From positions 47,087,001 through 47,151,000 of the forward strand of contig CP142458.1 of the NCBI GenBank assembly GCA_038049695.1: a stretch of 64,000 nucleotides of DNA, given 5' to 3'. This stretch comes from Cinnamomum chago. Its lineage: Eukaryota > Streptophyta > Magnoliopsida > Laurales > Lauraceae. A program made the translations under genes and the position numbers. The notes beneath the pieces are model-generated. The model did not search any database. It saw only the letters and a list, made by a program, of their open reading frames with translations, and was not told the DNA's origin. The first letter of the stretch is position 1. Each line of letters starts with the position of its first letter. Positions 45,072-55,203 of the stretch are shown piece by piece.

Positions 45072-46367
45072 TGTCACGACTAGAGCCCAAGATCCGAGTA
45101 ATTGGGATTAACCCCATGTCGCGAATCCAATCATACTTACTCCCGTAAACCCCGAATTAACCAAAGTTAAGACGAAGTCCACAAAGGATTTTACATACGT
45201 ACCTATCAATGTATATTTTGCGAAAACATATGTATGTATACATTGACGGCTATTAAAAACTGAACAAGGAGTTATGTAAAGTGAAGTCAATATACACAAT
45301 TCACTTCCTATCGAAATCAACCACTGCATATTTAAATACAATGCATGTGACATCCAATTACTGTACAAAATAAATATACAAAAGTATCTATCAAAACATT
45401 TCCCGAAATATTCCTTTCATTGGCACTTCGATTCACGTCCACTCAATTAAACCTCCTGGGGGTATCGGATGGGCCTCCTCCGCTGGCGGTGCGGCCTCGG
45501 CATAACTGGCACGGGCAACTGGGCCTATAATGTTCATAAATAATACCGTGAACACGACGGTTCAACAATGTATATACAATTCTATGATAGTTCATGTTAC
45601 CTTATACAACAATTTGTCAATTTATCAATTTAACAGTCCTAGACAATTCAATTCAATACAGTAGCTATTTATGAGAATCAAGTATCATCAATTACTAAGT
45701 TGGCAACTACAATAGTATTTGTTTTAACTCTGTTCAGTTCTTCCTAAAGGGAGCAATTATTCATTCACATTTCATTGAATATCTGTTAAGTGACTTATCA
45801 CATGAGACTCTTCAGTCCTTATATATGTCTCTTCATTCAGTAAGTAATTTCATTACATGGCTTATCAATTCAGTGACCTTTCATTCTATATTGTTAGATG
45901 GCTTATCAAGTGAGACTTTTCAGTCCATAAGTGTGGGATTTACTAGTGTCTTGATTAGAGATCACTAGCATCACCATAGAGCTCCGGAACACTCCAGTAC
46001 ATCTGCTATAGTAGGATTATTCATTACTTCATTGTTACATTTAGTAACTATTCATTATTCATTACATTAATCATTTCAGTTTAATAACAAGTTTGAGAAA
46101 CCATTATGTAGTGCCAAGACTCAAGAAACCTACTCAATTTATCATTTAATTTAGATTTTTAAATCGAACAAATGGGTGAAGCGCTCGTTATCCAATGTAC
46201 ATGTTATTCTCGATGAACATCATTTTATTTAATAATTTGTACATTCAGATAACCTTAGCTAACACCTATAAAGGTTTAGATATCACTAACACCAGCCTCA
46301 AAGGCTGGGCTTTCAATTCAAAAAAATCAGAATATAATTTGTAATTTTTCCTCAGTGGCGGTTACCT

Positions 46368-46745
46368 TGGTGGTTACTTGGTTGTTAGCCAAAATCTGGT
46401 TGGCGGCTAGCCGAACCAGGTTCGGTTAGCTTTCCAGAACCTCAAAAATTTCTAATACACTCAGGTAGTTCGGTCACCTCGTCGGTCACCCCTTGGCTAA
46501 CCAAAATTTCAATTTCGACAAGCCGAACTTATTTCGGCTACCTACGGTTAGCTTTCCAGAAGCAAACTTTCTAACAGGGATTTCTGACCCAAATTCAGTC
46601 AGCTCGCGGTTACGTTTCAGCTAGCCAAAATCTCCATTTCAGTTAACCGAAATTCAGCGGTCAGCTTACGGTCAACTTTCCAGAGACTGACCAGTTTCAT
46701 GGATTTCAGCGGCTAGCCTCGCGATTAGCCTTGCGGCTAGCCGAA
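46368..46745. repeat. Palindrome array, GGCTAGCC/GGTTAGC type, in the Gypsy LTR
   Basis: Many copies of GGTTAGC, GGCTAGC, GGTCAGC and CGGCTAGCCG in both orientations, for example GGCGGCTAGCCGAACC (about 46390) and GCGGCTAGCCGAA near 46732, with GAACCAGGTTCGG palindromes between them. The same word set fills LTR3 and LTR4 at the corresponding place. Confidence 0.88.
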
Positions 46746-46933
46746 TTGTACCCAGAAACGAATTCTGGAGCTTCAGAAATTCTGAAACAAAATCCGTAAC
46801 TTGAGTTCCTTGAGCTCAAATCACTTCAACAACACCATAAAAACGTATAAAATGTATACACTTGCCTCTAATGAAGATTAAACCACAAAAACTCCTTGTC
46901 TAGCTTGGATTTGAGAAGGAAACTTCTCAACTT

Positions 46934-47267
46934 GAAGGTTTTCTTCCAAGAAAATCCAAGAAGAAGATGAAGAAGGTAAAGAAAATAAAGTCCTTCACTT
47001 GAATCCTTCCAAACTTCAGCCTTGATGCTTGTATGAGATGGAAATGGAAGAAGAAAAAGAAAAAGGAGAAGAAAAAGGTGCCTAGCGTTTGCTGGAGTGT
47101 GAAGGTTTTCTTCCAAGAAAATCCAAGAAGAAGATGAAGAAGGTAAAGAAAATAAAGTCCTTCACTTGAATCCTTCCAAACTTCAGCCTTGATGCTTGTA
47201 TGAGATGGAAATGGAAGAAGAAAAAGAAAAAGGAGAAGAAAAAGGTGCCTAGGGTTTGCTAGAGTTG
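46934..47267. repeat. 167-bp tandem duplication in the Gypsy LTR
   Basis: GAAGGTTTTCTTCCAAGAAA starts at 46934 and again at 47101; the two units are almost identical through GAAAAAGGTGCCTAG. The near identity, in an otherwise decayed region, points to a recent event. Confidence 0.93.
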
Positions 47268-47690
47268 GGAAATGAGATGAATGAACTCATCTCATTCATT
47301 TATAAGCCCCATTTTGCATTCTAGTTCACTATTTCCCTTTATTTACAATTCGAGTCAAATGAATGGTCATTTGATTTGTTTCTCATCGAACGAGTTTGAG
47401 TCTTTTGTAGAAGTTAACGTACTCGTCGAGATACACTTGTTGGAATCAAGAGTTTCCGTATTCAACAAAATACTTGAAAATTCGTATTTACGAAAGTCCT
47501 TAGTTTCCTTGTAAGTCTAAAATTTATTTAACACCTTGATTGTCGTTTCATTAAGCCTAATTCATTCACTCTAGGCTAATTCAATCCCATTTGGTTATAA
47601 ACCATCACTATATTAATTAACCACAGTTAATTAGCTCAATTTTTAATCTATTAGAGTTAATCTCGATTAACTCCGGACGAGGCCTAACAT

Positions 47691-48858
47691 TCCCCTAAAC
47701 TTTTAAAATCATTCGGTCGTCCAAATGCAATGTAAGTCAATTAACAAATTCAAACTTAAAATTACATGTACGAATAGCTCGGGATACTTCTGAGTCATTT
47801 GCTCCTCAAGCTCCTATGTAGATTCACTAGGTTCATGATGATTCCAAAGGACCTTGACCCATTTAATTGTTCTCGTACGCAGGACCGCTTCCTTGGTATC
47901 AATAATCTGAATTGGCTTCTCAACATATGTGGTGTTGGGTAACACTTCAATCTCTTTGTTAAAAATGACATGTGAAGGATCAGCCACATACTTCCGAAGC
48001 ATCGAAATATGGAAAACATTATGGATACCGGAGAGCTCTGGTGGAAGATCTAGGCGATAAGCCACATTTCCAATTCTGTTTTTGACCTTGAAGGGTCCAA
48101 TGAATCTCGGGCAAAGTTTTCATTTTTGCCCGAATCGGATAGTACCCTTCATCGGGGAAGTCTTCAAAAAGACTAAATCATCAACGGCGAATTCCAGATC
48201 ACGCAGACGATTGTCAAATAGTTTTTTTGCCTTGATCAAGCAATTTTCAGTCGGTCTTGCACTTTCTAAACTCTCTCTGCTGTCTCAGCAATGTTTGCAG
48301 GACTGTGGAAACTTTGAGTTCCAACCTCTTTCCAGCTTACTGGAGTCCTACATCTTTGACCGTACAGTGCTTCAAATGGTGCCATCTCAATGCTGGAGTG
48401 ATAGCTGTTGTTGTACACAAATTCGCACAATGCTAAATGGTCATCCCAATCACTCCCGAAATCAACAACACTGGCACGAAGTAAGTCTTCTAAAGTCTGT
48501 ATAGTCCACTCCGACTGTCCGTCAGTCTGTGGATGATAAGCAGTACTAAACCGAAGTCTAGTGCCCATGGAATTCTAAAATGACTGCAAGAATGCGGACA
48601 CAAACCGACTATCCCGATCAGAAACAATCGAGACCGGTGTTTCATGCAATCAAGTCACTTCCTTGACAAACGATCTAGACATATCATTGAACCCCATATC
48701 CTTTGTAAATGAAAGGAAGTGTGCGGACTTTGTAAGACGATTAACGATCACCCATACGACATCATGCTACTTTTTTGTCCTTGGTAAACCAGATACAAAG
48801 TCCATTGTGATGTGCTCCCACTTCCATCTAGGAATATTCAGTGGGTGAAGTAATCCCG
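47691..48858 (-). pseudogene. Ty3/Gypsy polypurine tract and integrase C-terminal region, truncated
   Basis: Minus-strand reading has the integrase motif FSTAYHPQTDGQSEWTIQTL, then HLALCEFVYNNSYHSSI and PFEALYGQRCRTP, and the C-terminal YRLDLPPELSGIHNVFHISM and LRKYVADPSHV stretch with KWVKVLWNH, as in Tekay/Del-type chromoviruses. Integrase lies next to the 3' LTR, the Ty3/Gypsy order. The rest of the element (RT, protease, gag, 5' LTR) is missing: the block is cut at 48859 by LTR3. A fossil with several breaks. Confidence 0.92.
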
Positions 48859-50333
48859 TGTAAGACCCCGACCCGAGTCACCTCGATTAGCGTTAATTAA
48901 GTTGTGTTTTAGCTCTAAGTGTGATTAGTGGATTTTGGTTATATTGGGATTAGAATAGTTTTTACAATAGTTTTGAGGAGTTTTGAGTGCCTTTGTGATT
49001 AGTGAGACCCTTTGGGGGTTCTTTTAGTGACTTTGCATGTGATTGGGGGATTAGTCGAGATTCTTATGACTAGTGTTTTCATCCCGTTTTACTTATCTCA
49101 TTAGTCTCTACAACTTTCGTGCTTACTTCGTCCCCGTTTGAGACCCCGAAACCCTACTTTTCCAATGTTAAGGGCAAAATAGTCTTTTTATATGAGATCT
49201 GGACACTATTTTCAATGTGCCCGAAACCCGCGAAATATATACTTTTTTCAAACTAGATTTTTCGACGATCATTTCTTCCTTCTTCGTCGAATTCATCCGA
49301 GACACCGAGAAACATGTTTCTAGCCCAACATATCATGTAAGTTGTGGGACCCACTTTCATCTTCTATAAAAGAGGGAACCCATTCCCTTCTTCCCCTTCT
49401 CATTTTCCAGCACAAATAGTGGCAGCCACCTAGGGTTTCTTTTCCTCCTTTTTCTTGCTTTCTTCCTCCTCAATCCACCACCAACACTTGTCAATTAGAG
49501 AAATGGAGGCCATTTTCTTCTTCCTCTCCCTACAAGCTCTCCATTGATACTATTGGAAGAGAAATCCATCACCATTGAAGCTCTCTTTGAGATAACTCTT
49601 GCCATTAAAGGACCTTTCCAAGTAAGTAATCATCTTCATCTCCTAGATATGTGTTCTTGTGACCCTAGAGAAGCTCCATCTCCATTCTTGAAAGTTCTCT
49701 CCTTTTATTCCATTGTTTTAACCCACTTAGGGTTTATGTGTGGGGGTTTTTATGCGTAGCTTGGAATCTTGGCTTGGAAGTGATTAGAGCTTGTTTTTTA
49801 CTAAGCTTGGACCTAAGGCAAGTGGATGAATAGATATTTAGAGTGTTAAATGGTTTTCATGAGAAATGTATAATATTTTACTATTTATTCTTAACTTGCA
49901 TTGATTTGAAATAAATGCCCATGAATGCATCTTGCTAGCTTATTTAATGTCTTGGAAACATTAGTTTTAACCTTTCGTTTAATGCTTGTTATGGCTCAAT
50001 GAATTCCTGTGATTGGTAGATTTCTCTCTCTTATGATTGAATGAGGTGTAGAAGGATGTGATTTGATGACTGTTTATAGAAGGTTTTGGGAAGTGTTAAA
50101 TGATGATTTGGAGGAGCTTCTTAGCTCATTTCATTGCAGAGAAATGGATGGGAAACGAAGGGAATTGATTGGAAGAAGAAAAGGCTCAGATCTCAACTTA
50201 GTGTAAATTTCTCGCAGCTGGGCGGTCACCTGTCGGCTAGCCGCCTAGTGACTAGTGGCTAACCGACCCAGGTTCGGTTACAATTTCAGAGAGCACTCTT
50301 TCTTCCTGAAGACGCGGTCAGCCTCACGGTTAA
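48859..50333 (+). mobile_element. LTR3: 5' half of a long LTR, truncated
   Basis: Starts TGTAAGACCCCGACCCGAG at 48859 inside the Gypsy integrase. Contains the 31-bp inverted-arm block (49261-49291), a TATA box (TATAAAA, 49365-49371), a donor-like CAAGTAAGT (about 49618) and the start of a GGCTAGCC palindrome array. Homology to LTR4 stops at about 50333 where another element begins; the 3' half and its target duplication are not found further right. Confidence 0.88.
50218..50333. repeat. Palindrome array, GGCTAGCC type, in LTR3 (partial)
   Basis: GGGCGGTCACC, TCGGCTAGCCGCC, GTGGCTAACCGACC and CGGTCAGCCTCACGGTTA in about 115 bp, cut short by the next element. Position in the LTR (about 1.36 kb from the start) equals that in LTR2 and LTR4. 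Confidence 0.85.
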
Positions 50334-51975
50334 TGTTTTTGCAATTTCTGCAAGTATACGGTTGTCTCAAGTAATATAGACTATGAAAGTCCGAATATCG
50401 TTCCCACGAGGATCGTTACAAGAGAAATAACAATGATTAATGAAAAGGAGTATCAACTCAAATATAACTAACAAATGCAAATGGAGATAACAAAAACAAG
50501 AAACAAGATAATAACAAAGGAAATAAAAAATACAAATTAAAAGAAAATAAGAAACTAGATAACAAAGAGATGTAAATAGAAATTGAAGAACTTAAGTGAG
50601 AACAAGGTTAGTAACAAAGTTAATATCAAAAGAAAAATAACAAGGTTAATAACAAGAACGAATGAACAATGTTAGATAGATCAAATGAGTAAGTGTGTGA
50701 AAATAAGTGAAAGATCAAGATAGAAATAAGCTAAAAGCATCCATGAAAACTAACTAATAAGGAGAACAAGATAGAAAATGAGTGGATGGAGATAAAAAGA
50801 AATGTGTTAAAAGTGTAAAATCAAAGGAGGAATAAAAACAAACACATAGAAGGTATAAACAAATAACCTAATGGATATGATGGTGTGGATAGAGAAATGG
50901 AGTGTGGGAATTAAAACAAGTGAATAAGTGTGTGGGAATGTGAATACAATTAAACTAAAGTAAGTAAAATAAGCAATAAGCAATACTAATGGATAGATTA
51001 ATGAATCATCTAGAATCCACTAAGTGACACTAATCCAATGCTAATGCTCTTCTATTTTTCCAAACAAATACTCAAATCTAATGACAAATCAATGCTTAGA
51101 TTTGAAAAATATAACTTTAAAGTTCTAAGATAGAAATTAACAATCTAATAGCTAAGATTCTCTTCCCTTCATAAAAGAAAAGATTCCTAATGACTATCTA
51201 TCAAAAGTAAGCATAAACTATCAAAAGATATTAACTCCCAAGCATGATTTATCAAACATAAGCATAGATAGTAAAAAGAATGCTAAGAAATTAAATAAGC
51301 ATGGAAGGTAGCACATTGCAATGAAGAAAAATCTATTCTAACATGTTAAGCACATAAACAAAGGAAATTAAGAGCATAAGCAAAAGGAATAGTATTAACT
51401 TAGCTTCATCTAGAAGATCCAATCAAAGTGATTAGCCACCCATTGGAGAAGACAATGCTTTCATTATAAATCTTCAAATTTTACAAAGCTTTCCTCACTT
51501 TCTCTCTACAATTGCTCTCAATTACATGAATAGCTTAAGTAAAGAGGAGGAGGCTCTCCTTGCTTATGTGTCTAATGCCTAGAGCTTCCTTCCTTATATA
51601 GAGACATTTGCCTTGCTCTTTTTGGTTTCTTTCCGATGTGGGACTTCACAAGAATTGAAATATGAACATATGAATGTAATTCTCGTGTTAGAAAACAGTC
51701 CCCAGATTGATGTGCGATTTGGACCCCCGAAACGTCTGAATTGGGAAAAATATTTTGAAATATTATTTGTAGATCTTAGAACAAGCTTTCCAATGCTTCT
51801 GAGATCACCTCAATCGTACTTCCGAGTGAAAAGATATGGTCAAAATACCAACCCAGGTCTTTCATTTTTCTTCTTATTGTTAGCCCATATTTGTCATTTC
51901 TTCATCCAATTGTCTTCCAAACTTATCCTTACTCTCTTTAACTCTTGAATCTCAACTTTATTCTTCAATTAACAC
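50334..51975. mobile_element. Unclassified interspersed element
   Basis: Begins near TGTTTTTGCAATTTCTGCAA and has TATCGTTCCCACGAGGATCG (50396), wording I associate with a frequent non-autonomous plant repeat, then about 900 bp of A-rich sequence, a TATATAGAGACA stretch (51596) and ATGTGGGACTTC. No coding domains. Ends are uncertain; no target duplication found. Confidence 0.45.
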
Positions 51976-52239
51976 CTACAAAGAGAAATTAACATAATTG
52001 AGAGTATTTTTTAATATATTTTGTATGGAGGCCATTGGAACTCATATAAATGCATACAAATGACTATCTATAATGGAAAGATATGAGCAAAGCATGATGG
52101 GGAGGAAATTTATTATTTTTATGCTAAAAATAGTGTTTTGAGTTCTTTTATCTTTGAAACCTCATAAAATAATGCTATGAAAGTGTATTTTTTTGTGAAC
52201 TCCTCAGTTAACAAATTAAAGATAACAAACCATTGCACT

Positions 52240-53170
52240 TTAATATCATATGTGGGATGGCGGGAAAAAAATGGAGGGAAAATACAAAAACATTGATAAG
52301 GATTCAGAAACAGAAGGAGATAGATACCTTTGGAGTGTCGATAGAAATCACGTACGATGGAAAAAATGATGGGAGCAAAGAGAAGCAGTTGATGAATTCT
52401 GTTTGAAGGCTGATGGTGGTTGTGGAAATGGAAGCAACCGCTCTTCGTCACTCGTCCTAGGCCAGTCTCGACGGTAGGCTGGAAGCGAGAAGAGAAAAAT
52501 GAGAAGAAACAGGGATATAAGCCCTAATAATGTTTGTGGACTCGTGAGCATTAAGTGTTTTCTCTGGTTAAATCCTCTAAATAAAATTAGGTGTCACAAC
52601 TCTTCCTCCCATAAACACAGTGTTGTCACAATCTACATGGTTGTTTATTCATACAATGCCAGGGTGTGAAGACTAGACAACAGGTTTTTAGATATTAAAG
52701 GATTTAACCGAAAAAAATACTTAATGCGCATGTATGACGCGATCAAACACTTTAGATGGTGGTGCACCAATTAGAGCAATTTGGCCGATTTTTTTTTTTT
52801 TTTTTACTTATTTGGCATATTGTTGGTGTTGACCTTATTTATACTGCATAAGGTCAGTGCTGACCCTGTCTGCGAAATGTTTCTTCTCATTCTTTTCTTC
52901 TCTCTTTCAGTATACCGCTGAGACTGACCTTGGACAAGTACTCTTGCATGGTAGCTGCCATTTCCACCTGCACTAGGCTTCAAACTTCCTCCTCAATTGC
53001 ATCTCTTAGCTCCCAATCGGTTTTTCCATCGTCTATTTTTCCCATCTTGGTTGCAAATGTATTCATCGCCTTCCAGTTTTGGTTATTTCTCTATGTTTTT
53101 GTATTTCCCTTCCTTTTGGTTCTCCAGCCATCCCGCATACGATATCGAAGTGCATGGTACATGGGCTTCA
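52240..53170. repeat. Large imperfect inverted repeat (fold-back)
   Basis: The left arm (about 52240-52592), reversed, aligns with the right arm (about 52675-53170). Paired landmarks include GGTTAAATCCT(C/T)TAA, GCATTAAGT, TTTCTTCTCATT, GAGACTG(G/A)CCT, TGTTTTTGTATTT and CCATCCC(A/G)CATA(T/C)GATAT. The loop is about 80 bp. The right arm has an extra segment of about 140 bp (52740-52880) holding a TTGACCTTATTTATACTGCA hairpin like those at the transposon ends. Frames in both arms (52119-52551 minus, 52930-53349 plus) are related to each other but match no known protein. Confidence 0.8.
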
Positions 53171-54817
53171 ACGTCGTTGTGGGATTTGTAGATTATTCGT
53201 TTGAATGGACTATGGTTTGTAGGATTTCGAATTCGATGTTTTCTGTGTTGAAAAGGATGATGGTTCCGGAGCAGTTACCGTCTTTAGCAGTTAGAATGAA
53301 TTTGTTCTCCTTGCTCATTTTTCTTATTTTGTGGAATGGATTGAGTTAATTTTGGCCCCAAATCTTTAAGATAACAGATTCATTATGTTTTTGGGTGTTC
53401 AGTTGGATTTGTAATTAAATTAAGATTATGGTTTGATTAATTTCCTTTTATTTGATTGGTCTTTTTGCCTGTCACGAAAACCTGCCTCATTGATGCAACC
53501 CAAATGCATGGGATCCATATGGAAAACTTGTCTTAGTCAAGTAACTCAAAACTATGCCATTTCGTGTTCCAAAAATTGTCACTAGTTTCTTTATGAAACC
53601 ACATCTTAGTTGAACCAGGTTCGAAATTGTTTTCAAGTCACCACCATGGGATCAATAATGAAACTTTTTTTCAATCGGACTATTTATCAAAGGAATAGTT
53701 CATATACAAACATGAAAGTTATAAAATAAAAATGTTAGGATAATTTAACTACAATGATATTGGTCTCATACTTTACTAGCAAAGAGAAATCCGAGCCAAG
53801 CACGGACAAGAAACCAACTAAATTTGCAATATGAAAATTGTAGAGAGAGTAAAAATTGAAGATGCACCAATTTTTTAGTGCATATTTTTTTATACAATGC
53901 AATTAATAAGTAAAATCAACAATATTAACAAATGTAGTTGGTTTCAAATAACCAATAATACATCCTATACTTGCAAAATCAATAATTTACCCTTCATTAA
54001 CTTTAACTATTGTGGTTTTAGACAAAGCTGTTTATCTCTTACTTTAAGTGGGTGGAATCTATAGTGGGTGTAATCTATCTCTAATATTAGATTGTTATGA
54101 AATGTACATTTTTCGGTGTTCACTATTCCATATAAGCATGAAATTTTTTAGTGTTCACTATTTCTGTCTTGTGAACATTTTTTATTCATGCTTGCATTCA
54201 TAACATTCAATGTTATCATGTCTAATTTGGATGTACATAGATGTCTAAAGAGAATACAAGCAATGACGAATTGCCCCGCAACGAGGCTAGTACTCAAATG
54301 CACAGCCAACCCGACTTTTGTGCGAGCAAGAGCATCACATTTTTGCCGCTATTGAATGCGGTTTGGGACTCTCTTCCACACAACCACTAATCAATTGAAT
54401 TTCCTTTCGATCTTTGGCTAACATTATTCAAACTGTTATTTTTTGCATGAGTGGTTATTTTTTAAGTGCTTTATTCTAACATCCCTCCACTCTCAATCTT
54501 GCCGCCTAACTTGTAGTAAACCTCCCTTTACATTTGTTGGGCTATATATGTTCTTGGATATTGATCCTAATGTAACTTGTAATTGAAGTGGTTATGTTGT
54601 GGATGTTGTCAATTTGTAACTTTAAACTTAGGAGATGTGCATGCAATTTAAGTAAATGTATATGGGATGTTGATGGATTGATTGAATGTCAATTAATTGC
54701 ATGAAATATTTTTGTTTGTATTTAAATTTATAAATGTTTTATTTAAAGCACATAGGGGGCTTTTGATGTAAATGTATTGGTTTCCTTCCTCAGGATTTTT
54801 TTTCCAAATTTATACAG
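53171..54817. other. Internal DNA of the candidate PMD transposon, no gene recognised
   Basis: AT-rich, no coding match. A 50-codon frame at 54241-54390 is open but has no support. No PMD N-terminus was found here, so the missing start of the gene was lost or lies elsewhere. Confidence 0.45.
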
Positions 54818-55203
54818 CGTCATCACCGACGCTGTATCACTTATTTTAGACTGGTAGAGTCATCACCGACCTTGACTTAGAATTTTTTTCTAGAGAATGT
54901 CTACTTAGAATTTTTTCTAGAGAATGTCTAGAAAAAGTTACAAATTTTGGTTAGAATAATAGGAAACCTGTGTCGGTGATGACCTTATTTTACATTGCTA
55001 AGGTCATCATCGACCCTAATTTAGGATTTTTTCACAACAACGTCTGGAAAAGTTACAATTTTTTGTCAAAAAAATAGGAAGTTTGTGTCGACGATGACCT
55101 TATTTTACACTGTTAAGTTCATCATCGGCCCTGACTTAGAATTTTTTTTCTGAGAATGTTTGGAAAAGTTACAACTTTCAGTGTAAATAAAGTCGACGCC
55201 GAC
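54818..55203. repeat. Right array of hairpin repeats
   Basis: Four units with the same words as the left array in opposite orientation: GTGTCGGTGATGACCTTATT (about 54972), facing AAGGTCATCATCGACC, then GTGTCGACGATGACCTTATT, and AAAAGTTACAA stretches. It stops at LTR4 (55204), which starts in or at the edge of the array. Confidence 0.88.

Larger units (their letters stand above)
45072..47690 (-). repeat. Ty3/Gypsy 3' LTR (2.6 kb)
   Basis: On the minus strand it begins TGTTAGGCCTCGTCCGGAG and ends CTCTAGTCGTGACA. The minus-strand start resembles TGTAAGACCCCGACCCGAG of LTR1-LTR6 and the end resembles GTCGCGACA, so it is a divergent member of the same long-LTR group. The adjacent polypurine tract AGTTTAGGGGAA (47702-47691) and the integrase beyond it fix it as the 3' LTR. 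It interrupts the PMD frame; the left flank is TGAAA (45067-45071) and the matching right flank is not seen. It contains a palindrome array (46368-46745) and a 167-bp tandem duplication. Confidence 0.88.
37797..55203 (-). mobile_element. Candidate DNA transposon carrying PMD and Ulp1, with hairpin-repeat ends
   Basis: Both ends carry arrays of the same hairpin unit (37797-38440 and 54818-55203). Between them is a minus-strand PMD-Ulp1 gene (38829-45071), split by a solo LTR and followed by a Gypsy element and other insertions. PMD and C48 protease domains are known passengers of plant Mutator-like and CACTA elements. Subterminal hairpin arrays recall CACTA elements, but I see neither a CACTA terminus nor a transposase, and the right end is cut by LTR4. 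The unit is therefore inferred, and its class is open. Confidence 0.5.

Noticed and set aside
52930-53349. 139-residue plus-strand frame as a membrane protein gene
   Set aside because: It lies in one arm of the fold-back, its partner in the other arm is not conserved as protein, and no known family is recognised.
37797-55203. Calling the PMD-Ulp1 unit a CACTA or Mutator element outright
   Set aside because: No CACTA terminus, no transposase and no 3- or 9-bp target duplication could be seen, so the class is left open.
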